In this document: one piece after another, positions 20,927 to 30,977 of the stretch
Layout of the letters: the number at the start of each line of letters is the position of its first letter
How positions within the stretch are numbered: the stretch's first letter is position 1
Source of the DNA: Pseudomonadota bacterium
GTDB lineage: Bacteria > Pseudomonadota > Gammaproteobacteria > Steroidobacterales > Steroidobacteraceae
Assembly: GCA_018240525.1 (NCBI GenBank)
Contig: JAFEFN010000001.1
Location: 1-64,000, forward strand
Reading direction: 5' to 3'
DNA: 64,000 bases
Translations under genes and position numbers: made by a program
The notes under the pieces: model-generated
Told to the model about the DNA's origin: nothing
What the model saw: the letters and a program-made list of their open reading frames with translations, nothing else
Database searches by the model: none

Positions 20927-20940
20927 CTTGTCTATACAGG
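20927..20940. promoter_or_regulatory. Probable HutC operator
   Basis: CTTGTCTATACAGG contains the near-perfect palindrome TGT-N4-ACA centred on TCTATA. HutC sites described in Pseudomonas centre on TGTATATACA, which this resembles closely. It lies 20 bp upstream of hutC, where it would cover the promoter or the first transcribed bases. Confidence 0.65.
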
Positions 20941-21119
20941 TATGAGTCGGGTGGGTCCCCGGGGCCGGGGCGCGGGGGGCATGGGCGGTTTCCCCCGGCC
21001 AGGGGATTTCCGGTAGAATCCGCGGCCCCCGGGCGGCTGCAAGCCACTGCGGGGACGGGTGGCTGGCGCGGTGCGTTCCGATCGGGAACCCACGGCGCCC
21101 ACGAGAATGCAGACCGACA

Positions 21120-21145
21120 AGCCCCCCGCGGGGCTTTTTGTTTTT
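21120..21145 (+). terminator. Intrinsic terminator 1 of the rimP leader
   Basis: AGCCCC (21120-21125) pairs with GGGGCT (21130-21135) across the loop CCGC, followed by TTTTGTTTTT. This is a textbook Rho-independent terminator oriented toward rimP, which starts 66 bases later. Confidence 0.85.
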
Positions 21146-21150
21146 CTGGG

Positions 21151-21171
21151 TGGGCCTTGGGGCCCATTTTT
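21151..21171 (+). terminator. Intrinsic terminator 2 of the rimP leader
   Basis: TGGGCC (21151-21156) pairs with GGCCCA (21161-21166) across TTGG, followed by TTTTT (21167-21171). It begins only 16 bases after the stem of terminator 1, so the polymerase meets two stop signals in about 50 bases before reaching rimP. Confidence 0.8.
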
Positions 21172-21210
21172 GTTTGCGGACGGCCATTTGGCCTCGGGGG
21201 AAGTGCGACG

Positions 21211-21666
21211 GTGACGGGGAACCTGCGCGAGCGGCTGATGGGCCTGGTGGAGCCGGTGATCGAGCGGCTGGGCTACGAGCTCGTCGACCTCGAGTTCACC
21301 TCCGGTCGCGCCCACGCCGTGGTGCGCCTGTTCATCGACCGGCCCGCCGGGGTGGGGCTCGAGGACTGCGCCACGGTGAGCCGCGAGGTCTCGGCGCTGC
21401 TGGACCTCGAGGACCCGATCCCGAGTGCCTACACCCTGGAGGTGTCCTCGCCCGGCTTCGACCGGGTGCTTAGGACCCGGGCGCACTTCGGCCGCTTCGT
21501 CGGCGAGCGGGTGCACGTGGAGCTGAAGGAACCGCGCGCCGGGCGCCGCCGCTACACCGGCACGCTGCTGACGGTGGACGAGGACGGCATCGCCCTCGAG
21601 GTGGACCAGGAGCACGTGGCGATGGCGTTTAGAGAGATTGGTAAAGCGAGGCTCGCCCCCAACTAA
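21211..21666 (+). CDS. rimP: Ribosome maturation factor RimP
   Basis: The 151-residue protein assists assembly of the 30S subunit. The N-terminal alpha/beta domain begins LRERLMGLVEPVIERLGYEL, contains DLEDPIPSAYTLEVSSPG and is followed by a small SH3-like barrel, matching the family along its length. I choose the GTG at 21211 because it has a GGGGGAAG ribosome binding site 7 nt upstream; an internal ATG at 21238 would remove conserved residues. First gene of the rimP-nusA-infB-rbfA-truB unit, with nusA 36 bp downstream. Confidence 0.93.
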   Translation: MTGNLRERLMGLVEPVIERLGYELVDLEFTSGRAHAVVRLFIDRPAGVGLEDCATVSREVSALLDLEDPIPSAYTLEVSSPGFDRVLRTRAHFGRFVGERVHVELKEPRAGRRRYTGTLLTVDEDGIALEVDQEHVAMAFREIGKARLAPN

Positions 21667-21702
21667 GGGGAGCTGGCCGGGACTGTAGAGGTACGAACGA
21701 CC

Positions 21703-23199
21703 GTGAACAAAGAAATCCTGATGGTGGTCGATGCCGTCTCCAACGAGAAGGGCGTCGACAAGGAAGTGATCTTCGAGGCGCTGGAGGCAGCGCTGGCCTC
21801 GGCTACCCGCAAGAAGCACGGCGAGGAGTGGGAGGCGCGCGTCGCCATCGACCGCAAGAGCGGCGACTACGAGACCTTCCGCCGCTGGAAGGTGTTCGCC
21901 GATGACTCCAAGGAGCTCGCCACGCCCGAGCGTGAGCTGCGCCTGGAGGATGCGCTGGACATGGACCCCAAGGCGGTCGTCGACGGCTACGTCGAGGAGC
22001 CCATCGAGTCGGTCGCCTTCGGCCGCATCGCCGCCCAGCAGGCCAAGCAGGTCATCGTGCAGAAGGTGCGCGAGGCCGAGCGCGCCCAGGTGGTCGGGGC
22101 GTACCAGGAGCGGGTCGGCACCCTGGTGAGCGGGGTCGTCAAGCGCGTGGACCGCAACGGCATCTACATCGACCTCGGCAGCAACGCGGAAGGCTTCGTG
22201 CCGCGCACGGACATGATCCCGCGCGAGCAGGCCAAGCCGCAGGACCGCATCAAGGCCTTCCTGAAGGAGGTGCGCTCCGAGCCGCGCGGCCCGCAGCTGT
22301 TCCTCACCCGCACCGCCCCGGAGTTCCTGATCGAGCTGTTCAAGCTCGAGGTGCCCGAGGTCGGCCAGGGCCTCATCCAGATCCTGGGCGCCGCGCGCGA
22401 CCCGGGCGTGCGCGCCAAGATCGCGGTGAAGAGCAACGACCCGCGCATCGACCCGGTCGGGGCCTGCGTCGGCATGCGCGGCTCGCGCGTGCAGGCGGTC
22501 TCCAACGAGATCGCCGGCGAGCGGGTCGACATCATCCCGCACGTGGACAACGCCGCGCAGTTCGTCATCAACGCCATGTCGCCCGCCGAGGTGATGTCCA
22601 TCGTGGTCGACGAGGACTCGCACAGCATGGACATCGCGGTGGCCGAGGACAAGCTGTCGCAGGCCATCGGCCGCGGCGGCCAGAACATCCGCCTCGCCAG
22701 CCAGCTCACCGGCTGGGACCTGAACGTCATGACCGAGTCGGACGCGGAGGCCAAGAGCGAGACCGAGGCGAAGGACCTGGTGCAGAACTTCATGAAGCAG
22801 CTGGACGTCGACGAGGACGTCGCCACCATCCTCGCCCAGGAGGGCTTCTCGACCATCGAGGAGATCGCCTACGTGCCCCAGGCGGAGCTGGCGGCGATCG
22901 AGGAGTTCGACGCCGACATGGTCAAGGAGCTGCGCAACCGCGCGCGCGACGTGCTGCTGACGCAGGCGATCGCCAGCGAGGAGACCCTCGACCAGTCGAT
23001 GCCGGCGGACGACCTGCTGCTGCTGGAGGGCATGAGCCCGGACCTGGCGCTCGCCCTGGCGCGCCGCGGCGTGCGCACGCGCGAGGACCTGGCCGAGCAG
23101 TCGGTTGACGACATCTCCGACATCGAGGGACTTGCCGCCGAGAAGGCTGCCTCGCTGATCATGACTGCGCGTGCCCCGTGGTTCGAAGCGGGTAACTGA
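21703..23199 (+). CDS. nusA: Transcription termination/antitermination factor NusA
   Basis: The 498-residue RNA polymerase-binding factor controls pausing, intrinsic termination and antitermination. Domains in order are the N-terminal polymerase-binding domain (1-125), S1 (about 133-200), KH1 and KH2 (about 205-345, including [12 protein letters not shown] and [18 protein letters not shown]), and two C-terminal helical repeats AR1 and AR2 (about 350-495), as in E. coli. It starts with GTG. As NusA can terminate or suppress termination in its own leader, the tandem terminators before rimP are a plausible feedback target. Confidence 0.97.
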   Translation: MNKEILMVVDAVSNEKGVDKEVIFEALEAALASATRKKHGEEWEARVAIDRKSGDYETFRRWKVFADDSKELATPERELRLEDALDMDPKAVVDGYVEEPIESVAFGRIAAQQAKQVIVQKVREAERAQVVGAYQERVGTLVSGVVKRVDRNGIYIDLGSNAEGFVPRTDMIPREQAKPQDRIKAFLKEVRSEPRGPQLFLTRTAPEFLIELFKLEVPEVGQGLIQILGAARDPGVRAKIAVKSNDPRIDPVGACVGMRGSRVQAVSNEIAGERVDIIPHVDNAAQFVINAMSPAEVMSIVVDEDSHSMDIAVAEDKLSQAIGRGGQNIRLASQLTGWDLNVMTESDAEAKSETEAKDLVQNFMKQLDVDEDVATILAQEGFSTIEEIAYVPQAELAAIEEFDADMVKELRNRARDVLLTQAIASEETLDQSMPADDLLLLEGMSPDLALALARRGVRTREDLAEQSVDDISDIEGLAAEKAASLIMTARAPWFEAGN

Positions 23200-23225
23200 A
23201 CGACACGGGACGAGGATTCAAGCGT

Positions 23226-25763
23226 ATGGCCGAAGTAACCGTTTCCCAGTTTGCCGAGGTGCTCAAGGTACCCGTGGACCGGCTGCTCGTGCAGCTGGAC
23301 CAGGCGGGCATCAAGGTGGCAGGGCCCGACGCGCGCATCAGCGACGATGCCAAGCTCGAGCTGCTCACCCACCTGCGACGCAGCCACGGCAGCAGCGAGG
23401 AAGCCGCGGGCGCCGGCGCGCCCCGCAAGATCACGCTCAAGCGCAAGACGCAGAGCGAGCTGAAGCTCGCCAGCACCCAGGGCCGCGCCCGCACGGTCAA
23501 CGTCGAGGTGCGCCGCAAGGCCACGTACATCAAGCGCGACGTGCTCGAGGAGCAGGCGCGCGCGCAGCAGGACGAGGCGGACAGCCGCAAGCGCGAGGCC
23601 GAGGAGGCCGCGCGCGCCCAGAACGAGAAGGCCGAGGCGGAGCGCCGCGAGCGCGAGCGGGTCGAGAACGAGAACCGCCGCCGCATCGAGGAGGAAGAGA
23701 GCAACCGCCGCGCCCAGGAGGAATCGCGCCGGGCCGCCGAGGCCCGCAACCGCGAGGACGAGGCGCGCCGCACGCGCGAGCGTGAGGAGCACGAGCGCCG
23801 CGCCAGCGAGCGCGGCGCCCCGGTGGCGGCCGCGCCGGCGCCGCGCGCCCCGGCGGGCGACGAGAAGGGTACCCGCTATGGCCGCCAGGAGCTGCACGTC
23901 GCCGGGGATGTCAGCTCGCGCTACAAGAAGAAGCGCCGCGTCAAGGCCCGCCCGACCCAGGCCGTCCCCGATGGCCGGCATGGCTTCGAGATGCCGACCG
24001 CCCCGGTGGTGCGCAACGTCGCCATCGGCGAGACCATCACGGTGGCCGAGCTTGCGCAGCGCATGGCCGTCAAGGCCACCGAGGTGATCAAGACGCTCAT
24101 GAACATGGGCGTGATGGCCACCATCAACCAGCCGATCGACCAGGACACCGCGGTGCTCGTGGTCGAGGAGATGGGCCACACCGTCACCACGGTCAACGAG
24201 AACCAGATCGAGGAGGACCTGCAGGGGGCGCCCTCGGCCGAGGCCGACGGCGGCGAGCCGCGCCCGCCGGTGGTCACCGTGATGGGCCACGTCGACCATG
24301 GCAAGACCTCGCTGCTCGACTACATCCGCCGCACCAAGGTCGCCGCCGGCGAGGCCGGTGGCATCACCCAGCACATCGGCGCCTACCACGTGACCACCGA
24401 CAAGGGCGTCATCACCTTCCTGGACACCCCGGGCCACGCGGCCTTCACGGCCATGCGTGCGCGCGGGGCCAAGGCCACCGACATCGTCGTGCTGGTCGTG
24501 GCCGCCGACGACGGGGTCATGCCGCAGACCATCGAGGCGATCAACCACGCCCGCGCCGCCGGCGTGCCGATCGTCGTGGCGGTGAACAAGATCGACAAGA
24601 GCGACGCGGACCAGGAGCGCGTGCGCACCGAGCTGTCCAAGCACGAGGTCATCTCCGAGGAGTGGGGCGGCCAGAACATCTTCGTGCCCGTCTCGGCGCG
24701 TACCGGGCAGGGCATCGATCAGCTGCTCGAGGCGATCCTGCTGCAAAGCGAGGTGCTCGAGCTGCGCGCACCGCGTACCGGGCTCGCCTCCGGCGTGGTG
24801 ATCGAGTCGAGCGTGGAGAAGGGTCGCGGCGCGGTCGCCACCGTGCTGGTCAAGCGCGGCACGCTGCATGTCGGCGACCCGATCATCGCCGGCGGGGAGT
24901 TCGGGCGCGTGCGCGCCATGTTCGACGAGAACGGCCAGTCGGTTGAGCAAGCCGAACCGTCGGTGCCGGTGGTGGTGCTGGGGCTTTCCGCCGCACCCAA
25001 TGCCGGGGACGAGCTGCTGGCGGTGGAGAGCGAGCGCAAGGCGCGCGAGGTTGCCCAGCACCGCCAGGGCAAGTCGCGCGACACCAAGCTCGCCCGCCAG
25101 ACCGCGCGTGCCGAGGACGTGTTCTCGCAGATGGGCGAGGCCAAGGCCGGCGTCGTGGCGGTGCTGCTCAAGGCCGACGTGCAGGGCAGCGCCGAGGCGC
25201 TGCGCGAGTCGCTGAACAAGTTGTCCACCACCGAGGTGCAGGTGAAGATGATCGCCACGGGCCTCGGGGCGATCACCGCCTCGGACGTGCAGCTGGCGGC
25301 CGCCTCCGGCGCGCTCATCATCGGCTTCAACGTGCGCGCCGACTCCAGCGCCCGCGAGGCGCTCAAGGAGACCGGCGTCGAGGTGCGCTACTACAGCATC
25401 ATTTACGAGGCCATCGACGATGTGAAGCAGATGCTCTCGGGCATGCTGCAGCCGGAGATCAAGGAGACCATCCTCGGCGTCGCCCAGGTGCGCGAGGTGT
25501 TCCGCTCCAGCAAGTTCGGGGTGGTCGCCGGCTGCCTGGTCACCGAAGGGGTGGTCAAGCGCAACAACCCGATCCGCGTGCTGCGCGACAGCGTCGTGAT
25601 CTTCGAGGGTGCGCTGGAGTCGCTGCGCCGCTTCAAGGACGACGCCGGCGAGGTGCGCGCCGGCACCGAGTGCGGCATCGGCGTGAAGAACTACCAGGAC
25701 GTGCGTGTCGGCGACCAGATCGAGTGCTACTCGCGCGTCGAGGTCGCCAGAACGCTGCAGTAA
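23226..25763 (+). CDS. infB: Translation initiation factor IF-2
   Basis: The 845-residue GTPase delivers initiator tRNA to the 30S subunit. The N-terminus has an IF2_N-type domain (1-55), then a highly charged Arg/Glu-rich coiled region (about 95-205), a second IF2_N domain near 265, the G domain with [17 protein letters not shown] and NKID, and the C-terminal domains II-IV. Length is close to the E. coli alpha form (890). The stop codon overlaps the rbfA start as TAATG. Confidence 0.97.
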   Translation: MAEVTVSQFAEVLKVPVDRLLVQLDQAGIKVAGPDARISDDAKLELLTHLRRSHGSSEEAAGAGAPRKITLKRKTQSELKLASTQGRARTVNVEVRRKATYIKRDVLEEQARAQQDEADSRKREAEEAARAQNEKAEAERRERERVENENRRRIEEEESNRRAQEESRRAAEARNREDEARRTREREEHERRASERGAPVAAAPAPRAPAGDEKGTRYGRQELHVAGDVSSRYKKKRRVKARPTQAVPDGRHGFEMPTAPVVRNVAIGETITVAELAQRMAVKATEVIKTLMNMGVMATINQPIDQDTAVLVVEEMGHTVTTVNENQIEEDLQGAPSAEADGGEPRPPVVTVMGHVDHGKTSLLDYIRRTKVAAGEAGGITQHIGAYHVTTDKGVITFLDTPGHAAFTAMRARGAKATDIVVLVVAADDGVMPQTIEAINHARAAGVPIVVAVNKIDKSDADQERVRTELSKHEVISEEWGGQNIFVPVSARTGQGIDQLLEAILLQSEVLELRAPRTGLASGVVIESSVEKGRGAVATVLVKRGTLHVGDPIIAGGEFGRVRAMFDENGQSVEQAEPSVPVVVLGLSAAPNAGDELLAVESERKAREVAQHRQGKSRDTKLARQTARAEDVFSQMGEAKAGVVAVLLKADVQGSAEALRESLNKLSTTEVQVKMIATGLGAITASDVQLAAASGALIIGFNVRADSSAREALKETGVEVRYYSIIYEAIDDVKQMLSGMLQPEIKETILGVAQVREVFRSSKFGVVAGCLVTEGVVKRNNPIRVLRDSVVIFEGALESLRRFKDDAGEVRAGTECGIGVKNYQDVRVGDQIECYSRVEVARTLQ

Positions 25764-26179
25764 TGAGCGAGTCCCGCAACCAGCGCATCGAGTCGGAGAT
25801 CCAGAGGGTGCTCGCGGCCCTCATCGCGCGTGAGGTGAAGGACCCGCGCGTGGGCAACGTGACCATCACGCAGGTGAGCGTCGCCAAGGACAAGAGCGCG
25901 GCGAAGATTTTCTTCACCCCCTTCGCCTCGAGCAACCCGCCCGAGCAGGTGCGCACCGGCCTCACCCATGCCGGCGGCTTCCTGCGCGGGGAGCTCGGGC
26001 GGCGCCTGGGCCTGCGGCACGCACCGCGCCTCGAGTTCGTCTACGATGACAGCGTCGAGGGAGCCGCGCGCCTCAGCGGGCTGATCGACAAGGCCGTCGC
26101 CGGCGATCGCGCCACGGCCGCCCGCCGCGCCGACGGCGACGAGCCTGCCGACAGCGGCAGCGACGAGCCGCGCGGCTGA
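25763..26179 (+). CDS. rbfA: Ribosome-binding factor RbfA
   Basis: The 138-residue KH-like protein binds the 30S subunit near helix 1 of 16S rRNA and is needed for late maturation and cold adaptation. The N-terminal RIESEIQRVLAALI, KDPRVGNVTITQV and LRHAPRLEFVYDDS segments define the family. The ATG at 25763 overlaps the infB stop by one base, implying translational coupling. The C-terminal ~20 residues are a charged low-complexity tail. Confidence 0.95.
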   Translation: MSESRNQRIESEIQRVLAALIAREVKDPRVGNVTITQVSVAKDKSAAKIFFTPFASSNPPEQVRTGLTHAGGFLRGELGRRLGLRHAPRLEFVYDDSVEGAARLSGLIDKAVAGDRATAARRADGDEPADSGSDEPRG

Positions 26180-26191
26180 CGCCGCGCCCGT

Positions 26192-27076
26192 ATGCCCAGC
26201 GGGGTTCTGCTGCTCGACAAGCCGCTCGGGCTGTCCTCCAATGCCGCGCTGCAGCGGGTGCGCGCGCTCTTCGGCCGGGAGAAGGCCGGGCACGTGGGCA
26301 GCCTGGATCCGCTGGCGACGGGCATGCTGCCGGTGTGCCTGGGCGAGGCGACCAAGATCGCCGGCGACATCCTCTCGGGCGCCAAGTGCTACCGCTTCAC
26401 CGCCTGCCTGGGCACGGCCACCCGCACCGGCGATGCCGAGGGCGAAGTGACCCGCACCGCGCCGGTGCCGGCGCTGAGGCACGCCCAGGTGACCGCGCTC
26501 CTGGACCGCTTCGTCGGCACCTCGACTCAGGTGCCGCCGATGTACTCGGCGCTCAAGCAGGGCGGCCAGGCGCTCTACCGCCTGGCGCGGGCCGGGATCG
26601 AGGTGCCGCGCGCGGCGCGCACGATCGAGATCCGCCGCCTCGCGCTGCTGGGGTGCACCGCAGGCGCCCTCGAACTCGAAGTCGTGTGCTCCAAGGGCAC
26701 CTACGTGCGCGTGCTGGCCGAGGACATCGCAGCAGCCCTGGGCACGTGCGCCCACGTGAGCGCCCTGCGGCGCCTGTGGGTCGAACCGTTCGAAGGGGCT
26801 GCCATGCACACCCTGGAATCCCTGCAGGCCGCGTGCGCGGCCGGCCAGCCTCCCGCGCTCATCCCGATCGACCAGCCCCTCGGGCACCTGCCGGCCGTGC
26901 ATCTGAGCGGCGCCGATGCCGAGCGCGTGCTCCGGGGGCAGCGGGTCTTCGCCGAGTGCGCGGCCGCGCCCCGCGTGCGCCTGTACGATCCTTCCGGCGC
27001 GTTTCTCGGGCTCGGCGCGGCCGATGGGGACGGCAGCCTTCAGCCGCGCCGGCTGTTGCGGGCCACGGGCCCCTAG
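26192..27076 (+). CDS. truB: tRNA pseudouridine-55 synthase TruB
   Basis: The 294-residue enzyme makes pseudouridine 55 in the T loop of elongator tRNAs. The catalytic Asp39 lies in HVGSLDPLATGMLPV, and the KxYxF-type segment GAKCYRFTACLG and the C-terminal SKGTYVRVLAEDI motif are present. A PUA-like tail follows. The start codon is 13 bases after rbfA. Ends the rimP operon; the next gene converges with a gap of 7 bases. Confidence 0.95.
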   Translation: MPSGVLLLDKPLGLSSNAALQRVRALFGREKAGHVGSLDPLATGMLPVCLGEATKIAGDILSGAKCYRFTACLGTATRTGDAEGEVTRTAPVPALRHAQVTALLDRFVGTSTQVPPMYSALKQGGQALYRLARAGIEVPRAARTIEIRRLALLGCTAGALELEVVCSKGTYVRVLAEDIAAALGTCAHVSALRRLWVEPFEGAAMHTLESLQAACAAGQPPALIPIDQPLGHLPAVHLSGADAERVLRGQRVFAECAAAPRVRLYDPSGAFLGLGAADGDGSLQPRRLLRATGP

Positions 27077-27083
27077 GCCGCGC

Positions 27084-27857
27084 TCAGCCCGACCTGAAGT
27101 GCTCGTGAATCTGCTGCAGCGGCTCGGGGCTGATCTGCACGTGGCCGGCGAAGGGCCGGTCGATGGCCACCGCCACCATGAGCACCGCGAAGATGAGCAG
27201 CGCCAGCGCGCCTGTCATCAGCGACTGGTTGCGCACGTTCACCGTGCCGAAGAAGAAGGTGAAGGTGATGGTGAGGACCGCGCCCGTGAACAGCACCAGC
27301 CAGACCACCCCGGGCACCGCACCGGCAGCCAGGACTAGGCGGTCGCGGCGTGCCTGGGTCAGCGCGCCCAGTTCCTGCAGCACCGCGTACTCGAACGTCT
27401 GGCCGCCGAAGTCGGACGGCCGGTAGGCGAGCGTCGCCTGGTAGAGCCGGGTGAGGGCGTCGGTCCCGGCCTGGCTGCCGCGCCCGTCCTGCATGGCCGG
27501 CCACTCACTGGCGACCTCCGCCTCGAGGTACTGGTCCAGCCGCCGGCGAAACTCCTCCCCCGGCTGACCCATGCCGAGGGAGAGTCGGTACAAGGTGGCG
27601 GCGGCCCCGGCCTCGGCGGCCACGGCGTGCTCGGCATCGTGGAAACGCTCCCACACGACGATCACCGCAAAGGCGAGCAGCACCGCGTACAGCACCCCGA
27701 GGGTGGCGAACTTGAACCCCGCGACCTCGTTGTTCGTGGTGAGCCGCTCGAGGCTGACGTAGCGGCGCACCACGAACGGGCCGGCCATGGACACGAGGGT
27801 CAGCAGCACGGCCAGCAGGCACAGCACCCACACCGGGCGCGTCGTGAGGAAATACAT
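27084..27857 (-). CDS. DUF4239 family inner-membrane protein
   Basis: The 257-residue protein has four likely membrane segments: two near the N-terminus (about 8-28 and 47-67) and two near the C-terminus (about 175-197 and 207-225), with a soluble alpha-helical region between. The pattern VAGFKFATLGVLYAVLLAFAV followed by VVWERFHDAE is characteristic of DUF4239 (bestrophin-like) proteins, written here in two parts because it is a helix and its cap. The start at 27857 (MYFLTTRP) is chosen over upstream in-frame codons that add a non-hydrophobic Arg-rich stretch. Function unknown; an anion channel role is suggested only by distant resemblance to bestrophins. Confidence 0.75.
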   Translation of the reverse strand: MYFLTTRPVWVLCLLAVLLTLVSMAGPFVVRRYVSLERLTTNNEVAGFKFATLGVLYAVLLAFAVIVVWERFHDAEHAVAAEAGAAATLYRLSLGMGQPGEEFRRRLDQYLEAEVASEWPAMQDGRGSQAGTDALTRLYQATLAYRPSDFGGQTFEYAVLQELGALTQARRDRLVLAAGAVPGVVWLVLFTGAVLTITFTFFFGTVNVRNQSLMTGALALLIFAVLMVAVAIDRPFAGHVQISPEPLQQIHEHFRSG

Positions 27858-27992
27858 GGTGGACTGCGACTCCCCGTGGATCCGGCTGCGCAGATTAGGC
27901 GTCCCGGGGCGGCTGCTGCAACGCACCGGCGGACGGGCGCGCCCGGCCGGCGGGTTTACCCGCAGGGCGGGTGGTTTCGCGGGTTGCGGACC

Positions 27993-28022
27993 TTGTCTGG
28001 CGGGCGCTTGGCCGGGTAGAAT
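27993..28022 (+). promoter_or_regulatory. Probable rpsO promoter
   Basis: TTGTCT (27993-27998) and TAGAAT (28017-28022) are spaced by 18 bp, 52 bases upstream of the rpsO start. The rest of the gap 27858-28073 shows no other element. Confidence 0.6.
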
Positions 28023-28073
28023 TGGCGGCTTACCAAAAGGCCCACAAGACCAAGTAGTTAGGACAATCCCGCA

Positions 28074-28343
28074 ATGGCTCTATCCAGCGAGAAAACAGGC
28101 GAGATCCTCGCCAAGTTCCGCCGCGGCCCTGCAGACACCGGCTCCCCGGAAGTCCAGGTCGCGCTGCTCTCCGAGCGTATCAACGGACTCGGCGAGCACT
28201 TCAGCGCTCACAAGGGCGACCACGCCTCGCGTCGCGGGCTCGTGAAGCTCGTCAACCAGCGCCGCAAGCTCCTCGACTATCTCAAGGCCAGCGCGCCTGA
28301 GAAGTACCAGGAGCTCGTCGAGCGACTGGGCCTGCGCCGCTGA
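28074..28343 (+). CDS. rpsO: 30S ribosomal protein S15
   Basis: The 89-residue primary rRNA-binding protein matches S15 along its full length, including [21 protein letters not shown] helix 2 (here [17 protein letters not shown]), the HF-x3[10 protein letters not shown] loop and KLLDYLK. In E. coli S15 represses its own translation through a leader pseudoknot; no such structure was tested here. Followed by pnp as in most proteobacteria. Confidence 0.98.
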   Translation: MALSSEKTGEILAKFRRGPADTGSPEVQVALLSERINGLGEHFSAHKGDHASRRGLVKLVNQRRKLLDYLKASAPEKYQELVERLGLRR

Positions 28344-28348
28344 AAACC

Positions 28349-28380
28349 CGAGGGCCGCCGTCACCGACGCGCGGCCCTCG
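28349..28380 (+). terminator. Hairpin between rpsO and pnp
   Basis: CGAGGGCCGC (28349-28358) pairs perfectly with GCGGCCCTCG (28371-28380) around a 12-base loop, six bases after the rpsO stop. The following TGTTTGCC is a poor T tract, so it may act as a leaky terminator or RNase processing site, as in the E. coli rpsO-pnp interval. Confidence 0.7.
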
Positions 28381-28427
28381 TGTTTGCCTCCCTTCCTAAA
28401 GAACACACTATTTTCGAGGATCGACCC

Positions 28428-30515
28428 TTGAGCGTCTTCAGCAAGACATTTCCGTACGGCGAGCATTCAGTAACGATCGAGACGGGCGAGATGGCCCGCC
28501 AGGCCGAGGGGGCGGTGCGCGTCTCCATGGGCGAGACCGTCGTGCTCGTCACCGCCTGCGCCAAGTCCGCCGCCACGCCGGGCCGCGACTTCTTCCCCCT
28601 CACCGTCAACTACGTCGAGAAGACCTACGCTGCCGGGCGCATCCCGGGCGGGTTCTTCAAGCGCGAAGGCCGCCCGACCGAGAAGGAGACCCTCACCTCC
28701 CGCCTCATCGACCGCCCGATCCGCCCGCTCTTCCCGGATGGCTTCTACAACGACGTGCAGGTCGTGGCGACCGTCATCTCGCTGGATCCCGAGATCGATG
28801 CCGACATCCCCTCGCTGCTCGGCGCCTCCGCGGCGCTCGGCCTCTCCGGCCTGCCGTTCAACGGCCCGGTGGGTGCGGCGCGCGTCGGCTACAAGGACGG
28901 CGCGTACCTGCTCAACCCGACCGCCAAGGCGCTCGCGGACTCGAAGCTGCACCTCGTGGTGGCCGGCACCGAGCACGCGGTGCTCATGGTCGAGTCGGAG
29001 GCCTCGGGCCTGTCCGAGGAAGTGATGCTCGGCTCGGTGGTCTTCGGCCACCAGCAGATGCAGGTTGCGATCAAGGCCATCAAGGAACTCGTGGCCCAGG
29101 CCGGCAAGCCGCGCTGGGCCTGGACGGCGCCGGCGGACGACGCCGAGCTCACCGCGGCGCTCAAGAGCACCGCGGAGGCGGCGATCGCGCAGGCCTACAC
29201 GCTCACCGAGAAGATGGCGCGCCATGGGAAGCTGTCGGAGATCAAGACCGCGGCCGTTACCGCGCTGAGCGGCGGCGAGATCCCGAAGTTCACCAAGGAG
29301 CAGGTCGAGGACGCCCTCTTCAAGCTCGAGAGCAAGATCGTCCGCGAGCGCATCCTCAGCGGCGCGCCGCGCATCGACGGCCGCGACACGGTCACCGTGC
29401 GCCCGATCACCGTGAAGGTCGGCGTGCTCGGACGCACCCACGGCTCGGCACTGTTCACCCGCGGGGAGACCCAGGCGCTGGTGGTGACGACCCTCGGCAC
29501 GACCCGCGATGCGCAGATCATCGATGCGCTCGAGGGCGAGCGCCGCGAGCCGTTCATGCTGCACTACAACTTCCCGCCGTTCTCGGTCGGGGAGACCGGC
29601 ATGATGGGTTCGCCCAAGCGCCGCGAGATCGGCCACGGCAACCTGGCACGCCGCGGCGTCAAGGCGGTCATGCCGGACATGGAGAAGTTCCCGTACGTCA
29701 TCCGCGTGGTCTCGGAGATCCTCGAGTCCAACGGCTCGAGCTCGATGGCCAGCGTGTGCGGCACCTCGCTGTCACTGATGGATGCGGGCGTGCCGATCAA
29801 GGCGCCGGTGGCGGGCGTCGCCATGGGCCTGGTGCTCGACGGCGGCCGCTACAAGGTGCTCACCGACATCCTCGGCGACGAGGACCACCTCGGTGACATG
29901 GACTTCAAGGTGGCCGGGACCGCCGACGGGGTGACTGCGCTGCAGATGGACATCAAGGTCGAGGGCGTCACGCCCGAGATCATGAAGGTTGCGCTCGAGC
30001 AGGCGCGCGCCGGGCGCCTGCACATCCTGGGCGAGATGAACAAGGTCATCAGGACCTCGCGCGAGAAGATGTCCGAGTGGGCCCCCTCGATCATCACTCT
30101 CAAGATCGACCCGGAGAAGATCCGCGACGTCATCGGCAAGGGCGGCGCGGTCATCCGCCAGATCACCGAGGAGACCGGCACCACCATCGACATCGAGAAC
30201 GACGGCACGGTGAAGATCGCCTCGGTGAGCGGCCAGGCCGGCCGCGAGGCGCAGGCGCGCATCGAGCTGATCACCGCGGAGGTGGAGGTCGGTGCGATCT
30301 ACGAGGGCAAGGTGGCGCGCCTGATGGACTTCGGCGCCTTCGTCACCATCCTGCCCGGCCGCGACGGCCTGGTGCACATCTCGCAGATCTCCAACGACCG
30401 CGTGGAGCGCGTCAGCGACAAGCTCAAGGAAGGCGACGTGATCCGCGTGAAGGTGCTGGAGGTTGACCGCCAGGGCCGCATCCGCTTGTCGATGCGTGAC
30501 GTCGACGCGGCCTGA
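28428..30515 (+). CDS. pnp: Polyribonucleotide nucleotidyltransferase (PNPase)
   Basis: The 695-residue exoribonuclease degrades RNA 3' to 5' with phosphate and is a degradosome component. Two RNase PH domains (about 5-215 and 310-545) flank a helical linker, then KH (about 550-610, [15 protein letters not shown]) and S1 (about 620-690) domains. The start is placed at the TTG at 28428: it aligns with the usual N-terminus ([14 protein letters not shown]) and has a GAGGA ribosome binding site 7 nt upstream, whereas a GTG at 28380 lies inside the rpsO hairpin. Confidence 0.95.
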   Translation: MSVFSKTFPYGEHSVTIETGEMARQAEGAVRVSMGETVVLVTACAKSAATPGRDFFPLTVNYVEKTYAAGRIPGGFFKREGRPTEKETLTSRLIDRPIRPLFPDGFYNDVQVVATVISLDPEIDADIPSLLGASAALGLSGLPFNGPVGAARVGYKDGAYLLNPTAKALADSKLHLVVAGTEHAVLMVESEASGLSEEVMLGSVVFGHQQMQVAIKAIKELVAQAGKPRWAWTAPADDAELTAALKSTAEAAIAQAYTLTEKMARHGKLSEIKTAAVTALSGGEIPKFTKEQVEDALFKLESKIVRERILSGAPRIDGRDTVTVRPITVKVGVLGRTHGSALFTRGETQALVVTTLGTTRDAQIIDALEGERREPFMLHYNFPPFSVGETGMMGSPKRREIGHGNLARRGVKAVMPDMEKFPYVIRVVSEILESNGSSSMASVCGTSLSLMDAGVPIKAPVAGVAMGLVLDGGRYKVLTDILGDEDHLGDMDFKVAGTADGVTALQMDIKVEGVTPEIMKVALEQARAGRLHILGEMNKVIRTSREKMSEWAPSIITLKIDPEKIRDVIGKGGAVIRQITEETGTTIDIENDGTVKIASVSGQAGREAQARIELITAEVEVGAIYEGKVARLMDFGAFVTILPGRDGLVHISQISNDRVERVSDKLKEGDVIRVKVLEVDRQGRIRLSMRDVDAA

Positions 30516-30548
30516 GGGCCGCATCCGGCGGCGAACCGAACGGCGCGG

Positions 30549-30884
30549 TCAGCCCTGCTGGCCGCGCCCGTTTTCGCTGGCGAACTGCCGCAGGCTCTGC
30601 TCGAGGTAGTTGCCGATCACTCCGCGGGTCGGCCCGCCGTAGGAGCGGATGACCTGGGACAGGAAGTCCTGACTCATCAGTGACTCGCCTCCGTGCTCCT
30701 GTTCGGCGATGACCTGCAGCAGGATCGAGCGGGTGATGTCGCCTTGCGTCTTCTTGTCGACCACGACGAAATCGATGCGCTCGATGACCAGCCGGCGGAT
30801 GTCCGCGAGCGTGATGTATCGGCTCTCGACCGTGTCGTACAACCGCCGGTTCGGGTACTTTTTTATGGTCCGCGGCTCGCTCAT
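30549..30884 (-). CDS. phaR: Polyhydroxyalkanoate synthesis repressor PhaR
   Basis: The 111-residue DNA-binding regulator has the strongly conserved N-terminal PHB-accumulation domain, IKKYPNRRLYDT followed by SRYITLADIRRLV, and a shorter C-terminal domain. In other bacteria PhaR represses phasin and synthase genes and is released by binding PHA granules. The start at 30884 is preceded by GAGGGACGT and removes an unrelated upstream extension. No other pha gene is present in the window, so its targets lie elsewhere. Confidence 0.88.
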   Translation of the reverse strand: MSEPRTIKKYPNRRLYDTVESRYITLADIRRLVIERIDFVVVDKKTQGDITRSILLQVIAEQEHGGESLMSQDFLSQVIRSYGGPTRGVIGNYLEQSLRQFASENGRGQQG

Positions 30885-30977
30885 ACGTCCCTCACTTGGG
30901 TTTGTGCACCTTCCGTAGTGCAGGGCGTCTTCCGACATACCTTATTACAATGCCACGGCGAACCCAACTCCAAGCGC

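Larger units (their letters stand above)
21014..21210 (+). promoter_or_regulatory. rimP operon leader with tandem attenuator-like terminators
   Basis: The 303-bp gap between hutC and rimP holds no gene and no tRNA. A -10-like TAGAAT lies at 21014-21019 (no clear -35). A transcript from there would run about 190 nt to rimP, forming a small GTTCC/GGAAC hairpin near 21074-21088 and then two intrinsic terminators one after the other. Attenuator-type leaders before rimP, and internal terminators before rimP under NusA control, are known from gammaproteobacteria; the same logic is inferred here. The SD-like GGGGGAAG at 21196-21203 serves the GTG start of rimP. Confidence 0.55.

Noticed and set aside
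21020..21118. Possible tRNA (metY-like) before rimP
   Set aside because: No T-loop GGTTCGANNCC, no CCA end and no cloverleaf could be drawn; only a short hairpin followed by terminators.
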